A stretch of 64,000 nt of DNA, from positions 1,891,001 through 1,955,000 of the forward strand of contig NZ_CP113864.1 of the NCBI RefSeq assembly GCF_026914285.1, read 5' to 3'. The translations under genes were made by a program, and so were the position numbers. Positions 11,116-19,956 of this stretch are shown piece by piece. The stretch comes from Caldicellulosiruptor naganoensis (GTDB lineage: Bacteria; Bacillota; Thermoanaerobacteria; Caldicellulosiruptorales; Caldicellulosiruptoraceae). The notes below the pieces were generated by a model that was not told the DNA's origin, did no database searches, and was given only the letters and a program-made list of their open reading frames with translations. Positions within the stretch are counted from its first letter, which is position 1, and every line of letters starts with the position of its first letter.

Positions 11116-12240
11116 TTACAGTTTATCTATTGGCGGTAAGATAATCTTAAAGGTGTTCTGAGAATTTATATTTATTATCTTTGCAGAAGGATAAGTCTTT
11201 TTAATTCTTCTAAGACCTTTACCGCCTCTTAAGAATAGATTATGTTCGTCCAAAACTATCATCTTTTGGTAAATCCAAGGATTCCGCCTTCGGGGTATAA
11301 TCTCCCTTCCCATATTATAAACCATATTACCCTCTAAAAGACACCCTGGGTTCACAATTTCTATAAATTTCTCACTAATTTTGACAGCTGCTGCCCTTGT
11401 TATATCATAATAGTCTCTGTGTACAAGAGCATTTGCCACAGCCTCAAACAGTGCCCATAAATTCTTTCGAGGATATTTACTCGTGAGATCACTTATCACT
11501 GCATTTATTATACTATATATGTTACCACAAATAATTCGGTTGTGGTCAAAAAATTCAAAAATCAAATAAGCAGAAGGTATAAAACGCTCTGGGCACTTAC
11601 CAAAGACAAGCATTCCAGCCATAGTAGGATAAAAATTTCCGTTTTCTCTGTCTCTTTGAATAATTCCAAAACTCTCGAGTAAAATTGGATTGTCCCACTC
11701 AGAAGCAATTCCGCTTTTTTTAAAAAATAAGTTTATCAAATCCGGATCAAAGTCAGAAATATTTGCATTTCTTATAATTGTCATTTCAAAGTTGACAATA
11801 CCACTTTCTCCAAACATAGAAGCAATCTCTTCTCGTTTTGCAACATCTGTTGTAGATCCACGTCTTATATAAAACACTCCATTTTGGACCATTTGATGGG
11901 GGCGCAAACTGCTTTTGTAAATAGTAAGAATTCCTAATTTTTTACTTTCATACTCCACAATCTCAAACTTAATTGAAACAGGCGGGTCACATCTGCTTGA
12001 GATTGTCTGCTGAATTTTCTCCTCGGTAATATTGTCATCGTTTATTCCAACAATTCTTTTGGTTTTGTCTTCAACACCAAAGATGATATATCCTCTGCCA
12101 CCTCTTGAATTTGCAATAGCAATTACATCCTTTACAAGTTCCTTTTTTTCACTTTCTGTTTCTAAAGAAAGCTTACTTTTAAAATCAAGTTTAGGTCCTT
12201 CATCAGACTCAAGTAATGCTTTAAGTTTGTACTTGTCCAT
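11116..12240 (-). CDS. AlbA_2/Schlafen-type ATP-binding transcriptional regulator
   Basis: 374 residues. The N-terminal 130 residues are an AlbA_2 (divergent AAA-4, Schlafen-like) domain: E-x-x-x-LDFKSKLS, then IANSRGGRGYIIFGV and FYIRRGSTT, all typical. The C-terminal 180 residues contain the GHKL-like segment ALFEAVANALVHRDY and the NPGCLLEGN motif of RecG-C-terminal-like ATPases. Such proteins are usually annotated as putative transcriptional regulators; the target is unknown. It lies 11 bases after the HD-GYP gene and 19 before the TPR gene. Intact, although its upstream neighbour is broken. Confidence 0.85.
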   Translation of the reverse strand: MDKYKLKALLESDEGPKLDFKSKLSLETESEKKELVKDVIAIANSRGGRGYIIFGVEDKTKRIVGINDDNITEEKIQQTISSRCDPPVSIKFEIVEYESKKLGILTIYKSSLRPHQMVQNGVFYIRRGSTTDVAKREEIASMFGESGIVNFEMTIIRNANISDFDPDLINLFFKKSGIASEWDNPILLESFGIIQRDRENGNFYPTMAGMLVFGKCPERFIPSAYLIFEFFDHNRIICGNIYSIINAVISDLTSKYPRKNLWALFEAVANALVHRDYYDITRAAAVKISEKFIEIVNPGCLLEGNMVYNMGREIIPRRRNPWIYQKMIVLDEHNLFLRGGKGLRRIKKTYPSAKIININSQNTFKIILPPIDKL

Positions 12241-12251
12241 CTATCTTCATC

Positions 12252-13887
12252 TCAACATTTAAATTTTTTTTCCTCTTCTAAAACCTCTAAGAAAGCCTCA
12301 AATATCTCAGGGTCAAATTTTTTCCCCACATCTTCTTTCATTATCTTAAGTGCTTCCTCTTCAGAAAAGGCTTTTCTGTAGGGTCTGTCAGTTGAAAGTG
12401 CATCAAATACATCCGCTATTGCTATTATTTTGGACTCTATAGGAATTTTATCTCCTTTTATACCAAGTGGATAGCCACTTCCATCAATATTCTCATGGTG
12501 ATATAGAACAATCTCTTTTATACTATCAAAGTATTCAATATTTGAAAGAATGTTATAACCATCTAATGAATGCCTTTTGACAATAGAATATTCCTCATCA
12601 GTGAGCTTTCCTCTTTTGTTGAGAATATTTTCTGGCACTACAATTTTACCAATGTCGTGTAGGTATGCAGCTATTTCTAAATCAAATAAATTTATGTTAT
12701 ATCCTTTTTGATTGACAAGTTTTTGCCCAATCTCTTTACTGTACTTCATCACCCTTTCAGCATGTCCTTTTGTATATGGGTCTTTCATTTCAATTAAAGA
12801 TATAAGAAGTTTAATTGCTCCTTCAAAATTCCTCTTCTCTTTTTCAAAAAGTTCTCTTAAAAGCTCATCCTGCTTCTGCAAAATTGAAATTCTGTTTTTT
12901 ATTTCATTTGAAAAATAAGTGAGTATTACCTCTACATTTTCGAATTTTCCTTCTCTTTTTATAGCTGGTTTTGGAACTGTAGCTTTACCGTTTATTGTCG
13001 AAAACAGTTTTATTGCATATTCTTCAAGTTTAAGTATTTTCCTTGTCAAATATACTCCACTTGCAAATGATATAAACAAAGTTAGATGTGTTAACAGAAT
13101 AAAAATGATTAACAAAAGTTTTTCAAAACGTCTTTTTATCATAACAAGAGGCTTTTCGTCATGGTCTACAACTATACTGCCAAGAAAGTTATTATTTGTA
13201 TCGTATATGACAAGTTCGTTTCTGACTAACTTATTTGTGTGACTCAAAATTCCTTTAGGTTGAAAATAGGCCTTATTTACAACAAAAGGCTGAATTAAAG
13301 AGACAAACTCTTTTATCTCTCTTGCCAAAAAAAGAGCTCCAATTACTGGCTTGTTTAAATCTTTGTTATCTAAAACAGGAGAGCAAACAAAAGCATAGAC
13401 TCTCTCATTAAATTTCAAAAAACCTTTTTCAACAGGTATTAAATTGATATCATTATAACCATACTTTTTGTTTATTGTCTTTTGTACAACTTCAAACAAG
13501 TTTTCAGTAATTATATCCCTGAGAGGTTGATACCTTGAATACGATGCAATAATACCTCTCTTTTTGTAAAAACCAACAATAATTGAAAAGTCATATGGTT
13601 TTTGGCTTAACCAATTTGTCCAGTAAAACTCAATTGTTGTGAAATCATCGTTTAGAACTGCCTGGTAAATCTCATTCCAGATAGAATAGTCCTTTGCTAT
13701 GATTGTCATGTCATCAAATACTTTTTGTGTTATCCTCTCTAACGATTTTTTTGTTGATTTATGAAATAGTCATAAGTTATTTTCTCATACTGAGGTATTA
13801 CGTTTGTCATAACATACGCAGCCACAATTGACGAGGGTAAAATGCTATTAAGATTGTTACAATAAGTATTTTAATCCTTAGTTCCAC
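12252..13887 (-). pseudogene. CHASE4-like sensor / HD-GYP cyclic-di-GMP phosphodiesterase, two frameshifts
   Basis: The long frame (12252-13709) encodes an extracytoplasmic CHASE4-like segment, a membrane helix near 195-215 and a C-terminal HD-GYP domain (AAYLHDIGKI, HHENIDGSGYPLG). It starts too late for a sensor because the N-terminus is split over two more frames. A GTG at 13885-13887 behind GGATGTGG begins VELRIKILIVTILIA, the missing first membrane helix; a one-base deletion in a T4 run (13839-13842) shifts to LPSSIVAAYVMTN; a second one-base deletion in an A7 run (13746-13752) joins the main frame at KSLERITQKVFDD. HD-GYP enzymes hydrolyse cyclic-di-GMP. The truncated remainder could still be made from an internal start, but its topology would be altered. 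Confidence 0.8.
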
Positions 13888-13920
13888 TTTGCCACATCCT
13901 CTATTTTAAGCTTTGCCTTT

Positions 13921-13947
13921 TGTCGAATTCTGTCTAAATTTAGTATA
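13921..13947 (-). promoter_or_regulatory. possible extended -10 promoter with an adjacent Spo0A-type box
   Basis: Upstream of the HD-GYP gene the minus strand has TGTTATACT (TATACT at 13942-13947), an extended -10, without a well-placed -35. Just downstream, the plus strand reads TGTCGAA (13921-13927), a perfect match to the Spo0A box. A 7-mer is expected several times by chance in 64 kb, so only its position gives it weight. Confidence 0.3.
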
Positions 13948-13989
13948 ACATATCGTGAGTTAACAAGTCATTTGTAAAAAATGAACAAA

Positions 13990-14574
13990 CTACATACCAC
14001 CTTCCCTTTTAAAATATATAAAATCCTTCTCCGAAATTTCAAATGGCCTTTTCTGCCCAATTATCTCACCCTTTTTTATTGTCTTACCTTTCTGTATATA
14101 TGTGCTATCTAAATTCTCTAATATGTACAAGACCTTTTTCTTGTCCTGAATTACAATGTCAAATCTACCAGCTTTGTTTTTTATAGAGACAACCTTACCA
14201 CTGCATGGAGCAATTATGTTGGTTGCTTTTGCAACAACTATAAAATACTCTCCATCTTGGGAAATTTCTATTTGTCCATCTGCTGGATACAAAAAAGTAT
14301 CTGCCTCTTTTTTGTCAGTTGAGTATTTTTTAAAATATTCCCAAATATACTCTTTACTTCTAAAAAATTTCTGATGAAGTCTTTTGTATTATTGTAAACT
14401 TTTTCATCGTACAGATAATCTTCTGAGATCTTCAAAACTAAAACCGTTAATCTTGAAACATTGATATTTTGAAAGCATTACAAAAGACACTAAAATCAAA
14501 ACTACCAATAACTTGGCACCCTAGAAATTACTTGGTGAATCTGAACTGGTCTTTATAATTTTTCTTTTTTTCAC
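13990..14574 (-). pseudogene. SpoIVFA-like LytM-fold sporulation protein with three in-frame stops
   Basis: A single frame of 195 codons runs from a GTG at 14572-14574 (behind AGAGGTG) to 13990, interrupted by TAG (14521-14523), TGA (14404-14406) and TAA (14389-14391). The pieces read as a short cytoplasmic N-terminus, one membrane helix (AKLLVVLILVSFVML), a linker, and a degenerate M23/LytM fold (IIAPCSGKVVSI, YIQKGKTIKKGEIIG) lacking the catalytic histidines. That architecture resembles SpoIVFA, which restrains the SpoIVFB protease that activates pro-sigma-K. The last 100 residues remain open from 14292 but lack the membrane anchor. All three stops can derive from CAG, CGA and CAA by C-to-T changes. 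Confidence 0.6.
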
Positions 14575-14636
14575 TTGCTACACACCTCTTTTTGTCCATT
14601 GTTTTCCTGTTTAATTTTTATTCTCTCTGATAAAAA

Positions 14637-14666
14637 AAGATGATAGCAAGCTTTTGCTATCATCTT
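14637..14666 (-). terminator. Rho-independent terminator of the gerW operon
   Basis: Minus-strand 11-bp perfect stem (AAGATGATAGC / GCTATCATCTT), 8-nt loop and a long T tract. It overlaps the gerW stop codon and separates this operon from the SpoIVFA-like gene. Confidence 0.85.
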
Positions 14667-15046
14667 CTTTGAATAATTTCCTTTATATCTTCAATAATAA
14701 TAGATGGAATAATATCAATAATCCTTTCAACACTGCTATTTGCAGATACATTCAAAAGTCTTATTTGATCCTGTGTTACAACCAAAAAGGCGATGGGCAT
14801 AACCGAAATTCCAGCACCAGTTCCACCTGCAAAAAGAGGAGAATTTTCATCTGTCTTGTTGTTCTTGCTGCTTTCCTGTTTTATATCTCCACCGCCCGCA
14901 ACAAATCCAAATGACACTTTAGAAACCGGAATAATTGCAGCACCGCCAGAACTCTGGACAGCATCACCCACAATTGTGTTTACATCAATCATCTGTTTTA
15001 AATTCTCCATAGCAGTTTGCATCAACATCTCAATCGGATGTGCCAC
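14660..15046 (-). CDS. Sporulation protein GerW/YtfJ family
   Basis: 128 residues, intact. It begins MAHPIEMLMQTAMENLKQMI and carries the family features: VSKVSFGFVAGGG and the glycine-rich FAGGTGAGISVMPIAFLVV segment. In Bacillus subtilis YtfJ (GerW) is a spore protein needed for germination; related proteins occur in most endospore-forming Firmicutes and some non-spore-formers. It overlaps the end of the DUF2953 gene by 25 bases, the order seen in Bacillus (ytfI-ytfJ). No damage is visible, in contrast to the two genes flanking it. Confidence 0.9.
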   Translation of the reverse strand: MAHPIEMLMQTAMENLKQMIDVNTIVGDAVQSSGGAAIIPVSKVSFGFVAGGGDIKQESSKNNKTDENSPLFAGGTGAGISVMPIAFLVVTQDQIRLLNVSANSSVERIIDIIPSIIIEDIKEIIQRR

Positions 15047-15560
15047 AACTTAACACCCCTCAGATTTTCTATTATTCTTTCTGAATTTTTGACAATTTGC
15101 AGGGGAAAAACTTTTAGCCTTAAATTTAGCTTAAAATAGCTTTCAATAAGCTGACCTTCAGAAAATCTTTTATACTCAATTTTCACATCTTGCCCATACG
15201 ATAATAATATCCCCTGCAAAGAGAATACTATTCCACTTAAAATGCTCAAGATAAAAACATCTTTGCAATGTAACCTTACAACAACACTTTCTACTTTTAG
15301 ACTGGAAATCGATAGAAATATTTTGAAAAGCTCCCATAGATTTTTAAAACTGCGTTTCCTTTTTTCTTTACAATAGGCACTTCTTTGTATTTACTTCTAT
15401 TTGGAAACTTGTAAGAGAATGTTTTGATATAAAATATTAAGAACTTAAACTTTAACCTAATCTTTACGCACTCTTTAACTTCTGCCTCAATCTCAAAAAC
15501 TTTAGGCAAGCAGAGATATACCATGGCAGCTAAAAGCAAGATTAAAAAAATACACTTCAA
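15022..15560 (-). pseudogene. DUF2953 (YtfI-like) protein, frameshifted
   Basis: Two frames join into one DUF2953 protein of about 179 residues. The first starts at a TTG at 15558-15560 with a hydrophobic leader (FLILLLAAMVYLCL) and ends at a TAA near 15296. The second supplies VESVVVRLHCKDVF and continues to 15022 through SILSGIVFSLQGILLSYG. One base is missing around 15291-15301. Function unknown; the family is commonly linked to gerW. The downstream half might be expressed alone by translational coupling. It lies 74 bases after scpB, beyond a terminator. Confidence 0.75.
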
Positions 15561-15622
15561 GTTTTTTTAAACTTCTTCCTTCTCAGAGGACAAACTTTAT
15601 TATAATTATTCCCACAAAACAA

Positions 15623-15655
15623 AAAGAGGATACATCAAATTGATGTATCCTCTTT
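15623..15655 (-). terminator. Rho-independent terminator at the end of scpB
   Basis: Perfect 15-bp inverted repeat (AAAGAGGATACATCA with its complement) and a T-rich tail on the minus strand. The stem includes the last codons and stop of scpB, so the coding end doubles as terminator. Confidence 0.85.
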
Positions 15656-16171
15656 AGCTTCAACAAGCTTTTGTTTTAATTCTTCTAAATTTTTTATCCC
15701 TAAGGAGTTGTAAAAAAGTTCTGTCACCTCATACAAAGTCGGTCTTCCTATTGTGTCAAGCCTACCCGCTTCTTTTATAAGCCCTTTTTCCAGCAGATTT
15801 TTTATTACATTTTCACAGTTAACCCCTCTTATTTTTTCTATCTCCTGTCTTGTTATTGGTCCATTTAGTGCAACTATAGATAGCACCTCGTATGCAGCCT
15901 GTGAAAGTGAAGACTGTTTTTGTTCAAACTCAAAATACTCTTTTATATACTTTGAATTCTCAGGGTTTGTAATCAAAACATATCCTTTTTCTTCTTTTAC
16001 AATCAAAAAACCTCTTTTCTCTGCAATGTACTCTTCTTTCAGCTCCTCAACATAATTTTCTACTTCTTCTTCAGAGATACCTAAAATTTTTGCAACTTTG
16101 CCTATTTCAAGCGGTGATGTACTTAACAAAAGTATACTTTCAATCACTGACTTTGCAGCCATTTTATCCAT
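15635..16171 (-). CDS. scpB: Chromosome segregation and condensation protein ScpB
   Basis: 178 residues with two winged-helix domains. ScpB dimers bind ScpA to complete the SMC-ScpA-ScpB condensin that loads at origins and organises the chromosome. Typical family motifs: ILLLSTSPLEIGKVAKILGI near the N-terminus, SQAAYEVLSIVALNGPITRQEIEKIRG and GRPTLYEVT. The start ATG follows GCGAGG. It lies 14 bases after scpA in the usual scpA-scpB order. Confidence 0.95.
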   Translation of the reverse strand: MDKMAAKSVIESILLLSTSPLEIGKVAKILGISEEEVENYVEELKEEYIAEKRGFLIVKEEKGYVLITNPENSKYIKEYFEFEQKQSSLSQAAYEVLSIVALNGPITRQEIEKIRGVNCENVIKNLLEKGLIKEAGRLDTIGRPTLYEVTELFYNSLGIKNLEELKQKLVEAKEDTSI

Positions 16172-16185
16172 CTTTTTGAACCTCG

Positions 16186-16893
16186 CTACTTTTTTGTAAT
16201 TTTAATGTCGTCAAACATCTTTTGCTGATGTACAGAAATATGTCCTAATTTACATAGCTCTAAAATAGCTAAAAATCTGTACACTATCTCCTCTTTTGAA
16301 ATTCCTTTTATAAGAGCGCTAAAATATAAAGCACCTCTTTGTTTTATATGCTCAAGGACTTGTCTTATCACCTTTAAAATAGAAATTGTTGGCTTTTTAG
16401 TTATCTCTTGGAGCTTCTTGTCATTCTCATTTTCAACAGGAATTGTTTCTCTTTTTGTTAAAACATTTCTATATGCCTCAAAAAGTTTATTTATCTCAAG
16501 CTTTATTGCAAAATCCTTCTCAAAAGTTTCAAAACTAACTGCTCTTTTGTAACTTTCTCTATACGGATGATTTTCTTTTAAGTAAATTGCCACCTCTTTG
16601 TACTTTTGATACTCTCTAAGTCTTTCAACAAGTTCCTGCCTTGGGTCCTCTTCCTCCTGTTGCAGTTTTGGTAAAAGCATCTTTGATTTAATCTCCAAAA
16701 GTGTTGCTGCCATAACCAAAAATTCAGATACAGAGTCCACATTTATGCTGTCTAAATGCTTTATATACATTAGATACTGATTAGTAATCTCAGCAATTGG
16801 AATTTCGTAGATGTTTATCTTTTCCTTTTTTATAAGATAAAGCAATAGGTCAAGCGGCCCTTCAAAATTGGGAAGCTTTACCTCAAAGCTCAT
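16186..16893 (-). CDS. scpA: Chromosome segregation and condensation protein ScpA (kleisin)
   Basis: 235 residues. The kleisin subunit bridges the SMC head and neck. The N-terminus has the hallmark NFEGPLDLLLYLIKKEKINIYEIPI; the C-terminal winged helix contains ALIKGISKEEIVYRFLAILELCKLG. The ATG overlaps the last four bases of trpS, indicating translational coupling. The length is slightly short but normal for Clostridia. Confidence 0.95.
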   Translation of the reverse strand: MSFEVKLPNFEGPLDLLLYLIKKEKINIYEIPIAEITNQYLMYIKHLDSINVDSVSEFLVMAATLLEIKSKMLLPKLQQEEEDPRQELVERLREYQKYKEVAIYLKENHPYRESYKRAVSFETFEKDFAIKLEINKLFEAYRNVLTKRETIPVENENDKKLQEITKKPTISILKVIRQVLEHIKQRGALYFSALIKGISKEEIVYRFLAILELCKLGHISVHQQKMFDDIKITKK

Positions 16894-17867
16894 AACAGCC
16901 CTGCCCTATCCTTTGCCTCTTTTAATGTTTTGGATGCAATAGCGCGTGCCTTTTTTGCACCTTCCTCAATCACACCAAAAACATAGTCTATATCATTTTC
17001 AAGCTCTTTTCTTCTACTTTGAATTGGCTCTAAAAACTGAGAAAGACTTTCAAACAGCTTCTTTTTACATTCAACACAGCCAATTTTCCCTTCCCTGCAA
17101 CTTGATTCTATCTCATCAATGGAATTTTGACTAAAAATCTTGTGATAAGCAAATACAGTACAAACCTCAGGATGACCAGGGTCGTTCTTTCTGATTCTTG
17201 CAGGGTCTGTGACCATGTTCATTACCTTTTTTCTCACACTTTCTAAATCTTCAGACAAAGCAATTGTATTGCCATAGCTTTTACTCATCTTTCGTCCATC
17301 TGTGCCAATTAAAACTTTCACGGTATTTAAAATTGGTTGTGGTTCTGGGAAAGTCTGTCCATACAAGTAATTGAACCTTCTTGCAATTTCTCTTGTCAGT
17401 TCCAAATGTGGAAGCTGGTCTTCCCCAACCGGCACAAGCTCAGCTTTGTATATCAAGATATCTGCTGCTTGCAAACAGGGATACCCCAAAAAACCATATG
17501 TCGCGATATTTCGCTCTTTTAGCTCTCTCATCTGGTCTTTATAAGTTGGGCACCGGTAGAGCCAAGAAAGTGGCGTTATCATTGAAAACAAAAGATGAAG
17601 CTCCACGTGTTCTGGCACATGCGACTGAACAAATATTGTGCACTTATTTGGGTCAAGCCCACATGCCAAAAAATCAATAACTACCTGTTTTGTATATTCT
17701 CTTAAATTTGAAGTATCTTCATACCCTGTTGTAAGTGCATGCCAGTCAGCAACAAAAAAGAAACATTCATATTGGTCTTGGAGTTTTACCCAACTTTCTA
17801 TTGCACCAAAGTAGTTGCCCAAATGTAAAATACCTGTCGGTCTTGTACCTGATAAAACCCTTTTCAT
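16890..17867 (-). CDS. trpS: Tryptophanyl-tRNA synthetase
   Basis: 325-residue class I synthetase charging tRNA-Trp. It begins RVLSGTRPTGILHLGNYFGA with the HIGH-type motif HLGN, and carries the KMSKS loop as GRKMSKSYGN near residue 195. Full length and intact. The spacing to the M50 protease upstream is 53 bases, too small for a T-box leader, so it probably depends on a promoter further upstream in the lysA region. It overlaps scpA by four bases. Confidence 0.97.
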   Translation of the reverse strand: MKRVLSGTRPTGILHLGNYFGAIESWVKLQDQYECFFFVADWHALTTGYEDTSNLREYTKQVVIDFLACGLDPNKCTIFVQSHVPEHVELHLLFSMITPLSWLYRCPTYKDQMRELKERNIATYGFLGYPCLQAADILIYKAELVPVGEDQLPHLELTREIARRFNYLYGQTFPEPQPILNTVKVLIGTDGRKMSKSYGNTIALSEDLESVRKKVMNMVTDPARIRKNDPGHPEVCTVFAYHKIFSQNSIDEIESSCREGKIGCVECKKKLFESLSQFLEPIQSRRKELENDIDYVFGVIEEGAKKARAIASKTLKEAKDRAGLL

Positions 17868-17920
17868 TCTAACCTTCTCCCATCCTTTGATGTTTCAAAT
17901 TTTACATTCCAAAAAAACTT

Positions 17921-18553
17921 TTAAGGAAATAGTTTCACGATAATATCTATGAAACTAAAGATAAAATAAGCAATTGGTTGCAGTACAAACGAAAGCAGAT
18001 ACGGTGCAAAGAATATGCATGCAATTAGTATTATCTGCCCAATTATTTCAAATCTATCGTAAAATTCCATATATTTTGCTGGTGCAAATAGAAATAATAT
18101 TTTCGAGCCATCAAGTGGCGGTATTGGTAAGAGGTTAAACACAGCAAGATATACATTTATTAAATATGCCTGCTGCAGCATAACTAAAATATACCTGTTT
18201 GAAATAAGACTGTAACTGTCAACATACTTTAAAATTAGAGCAAATGCAATTGCAGATAAAATATTTGCTACAGGTCCAGCCAAAGCAGTAATTCCCATAC
18301 CGACCTTTGGATTTTTGTAGTTTCTCGGGTCTGTTAAAACAGGTTTTGCCCACCCAAAACCAAATAACATCAAAGCGATTATTCCAAAAATATCAATATG
18401 TGGCAGCGGATTTAATGTAATCCTTCCCTGCCTTTTTGGAAGATCATCTCCTTGCAAATAAGCAACATATCCATGGGCTGCTTCGTGTACAGATATTGCG
18501 AATAAAAGACCTGGAATTCTAAGTAACATCGTTGAAATATCTGGCAGACTCAT
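17921..18553 (-). CDS. Site-2 protease family (M50) membrane metalloprotease
   Basis: 210 residues with about six membrane helices. The zinc-binding HExxH appears as VHEAAHGYVAY in the first helix and the second metal motif as NLLPIPPLDGSKIL. I start at the ATG at 18551-18553, ten bases after GGAG; an in-frame TTG six codons upstream is possible. This small rhomboid-sized M50 type (YwhC-like) cleaves within the membrane, but its substrate is not known. It is distinct from SpoIVFB, which carries CBS domains. Between lysA and trpS in a compact operon. Confidence 0.9.
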   Translation of the reverse strand: MSLPDISTMLLRIPGLLFAISVHEAAHGYVAYLQGDDLPKRQGRITLNPLPHIDIFGIIALMLFGFGWAKPVLTDPRNYKNPKVGMGITALAGPVANILSAIAFALILKYVDSYSLISNRYILVMLQQAYLINVYLAVFNLLPIPPLDGSKILFLFAPAKYMEFYDRFEIIGQIILIACIFFAPYLLSFVLQPIAYFIFSFIDIIVKLFP

Positions 18554-18575
18554 AATTCTTTCTCTCCACAACCTT

Positions 18576-19877
18576 TTATATTTCTAAATCATTTCTGACT
18601 ATATCTTCATATGTCTCACGCTTCACAATCACTTTAGCTTGTCCGTCTTTTAAAAGTACAACCGCCGGACGTGGAAATCTGTTGTAATTGCTCGACATAG
18701 AATAATTATATGCACCTGTTGCTAAGATAGCAAGGTGCTGCCCTGTTTTTAGCTCAGGAAGTTTTATGTCTTTAATGAGTATATCTCCCGACTCGCAACA
18801 TCTTCCTGCAATTGTGTAAACTTTTGTCTTTTCGCCAAGCGGATTTTCAACAACATATGCGTCATATTTTGCCTGGTAAAGTGCATAGCGGGGATTGTCT
18901 GTCATGCCACCGTCAACAGATGCATAGTTTCTGACATTGGGAATCTCTTTTATACTACCGATTGTGTAAAGAGTAATTCCAGCCTCACCAACAATCGAAC
19001 GCCCTGGCTCTAAGACTATAAAAGGTTTTTTGAGCCCTTTTTGCTGGCAAAATTCTTCTACCTCTTCAGCTATAGCCTCTATAAACTTTTCTAATTGAGG
19101 TGGCTGGTCAAATGCAGTGTATTTAATACCAAATCCGCCGCCTAAATCCAAAATCTCTATTTCATAACCAAGTTCTTTCTTTATTTTTAATATAAACTCA
19201 AGCATAACCCTTGCTGCAAGCTTAAATGGTGCTGTCTCGAAAATCTGTGAACCTATATGGCAGTGAAGGCCAAGTAAGTTTAGCTGCTTTTTCTCTAATA
19301 TCTTTTTCACCATTGAAAATGCTTCACCGTTTTCAAGGGCAACACCAAACTTAGAGTCTATCTGACCTGTTCGAATAAATTCATGAGTGTGTGCTTCAAT
19401 TCCCGGCTTTACTCTGATAAGAACATCTGCACGCTTTGCCTTTGTCTCACAAATAAGACTCAGCATCTCAAGCTCATCAAAGTTGTCAATTACAATTTTT
19501 ACTTCCTTTTCAACTGCCATTTCAAGCTCATCATATGTTTTGTTATTTCCATGGAAAAATATTTTATCAGTTGGAAAATCTACCGAAAGAGCAGTGTAAA
19601 GCTCTCCGCCTGAGACAACATCAAGTCCTATCCCTTCTTGTTTTGCAATCTGGCACATTGCTTTTGTACAAAAAGCTTTTGAGGCATAGATTATCAGTCC
19701 ATTTTCTCCAAAATATTTTTGTAATGCGTTTTTGAATCTATTTATATTTTCCCTAATCATTCTCTCATTCATAACATAAAGAGGTGTTCCGTACATCCCT
19801 ATCAAATCAAGAAGGTCAATCCCTTCCCATGAAAGATTGCCCTTTGGCGATATTTCAAGGTTGTATCTAAGCTGCAT
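18576..19877 (-). CDS. lysA: Diaminopimelate decarboxylase
   Basis: 433 residues, fold-type III PLP enzyme converting meso-diaminopimelate to lysine. Motifs: PLP lysine in IYASKAFCTKAM (about residue 65), glycine-rich LDLGGGFGIKY, GRCCESGDILIKD with the catalytic cysteine, and the C-terminal TGAYNYSMSSNYNRFPRPA. Start ATG behind GGAGGGAAG. No lysine riboswitch fits in the 79-base upstream gap. Its presence fits the DAP-type MurE in the dcw cluster. Confidence 0.96.
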   Translation of the reverse strand: MQLRYNLEISPKGNLSWEGIDLLDLIGMYGTPLYVMNERMIRENINRFKNALQKYFGENGLIIYASKAFCTKAMCQIAKQEGIGLDVVSGGELYTALSVDFPTDKIFFHGNNKTYDELEMAVEKEVKIVIDNFDELEMLSLICETKAKRADVLIRVKPGIEAHTHEFIRTGQIDSKFGVALENGEAFSMVKKILEKKQLNLLGLHCHIGSQIFETAPFKLAARVMLEFILKIKKELGYEIEILDLGGGFGIKYTAFDQPPQLEKFIEAIAEEVEEFCQQKGLKKPFIVLEPGRSIVGEAGITLYTIGSIKEIPNVRNYASVDGGMTDNPRYALYQAKYDAYVVENPLGEKTKVYTIAGRCCESGDILIKDIKLPELKTGQHLAILATGAYNYSMSSNYNRFPRPAVVLLKDGQAKVIVKRETYEDIVRNDLEI

Positions 19878-19956
19878 CCTTTCTTCCCTCCAAAAACGGT
19901 TTTAATAATTCTAACATATTAATTTGTTTAGATTCAACCCACACTTTGCAACATTT

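Noticed and set aside
19878-19956. Lysine riboswitch in front of lysA
   Set aside because: The gap of 79 bases is too short for an L-box and shows no conserved core.
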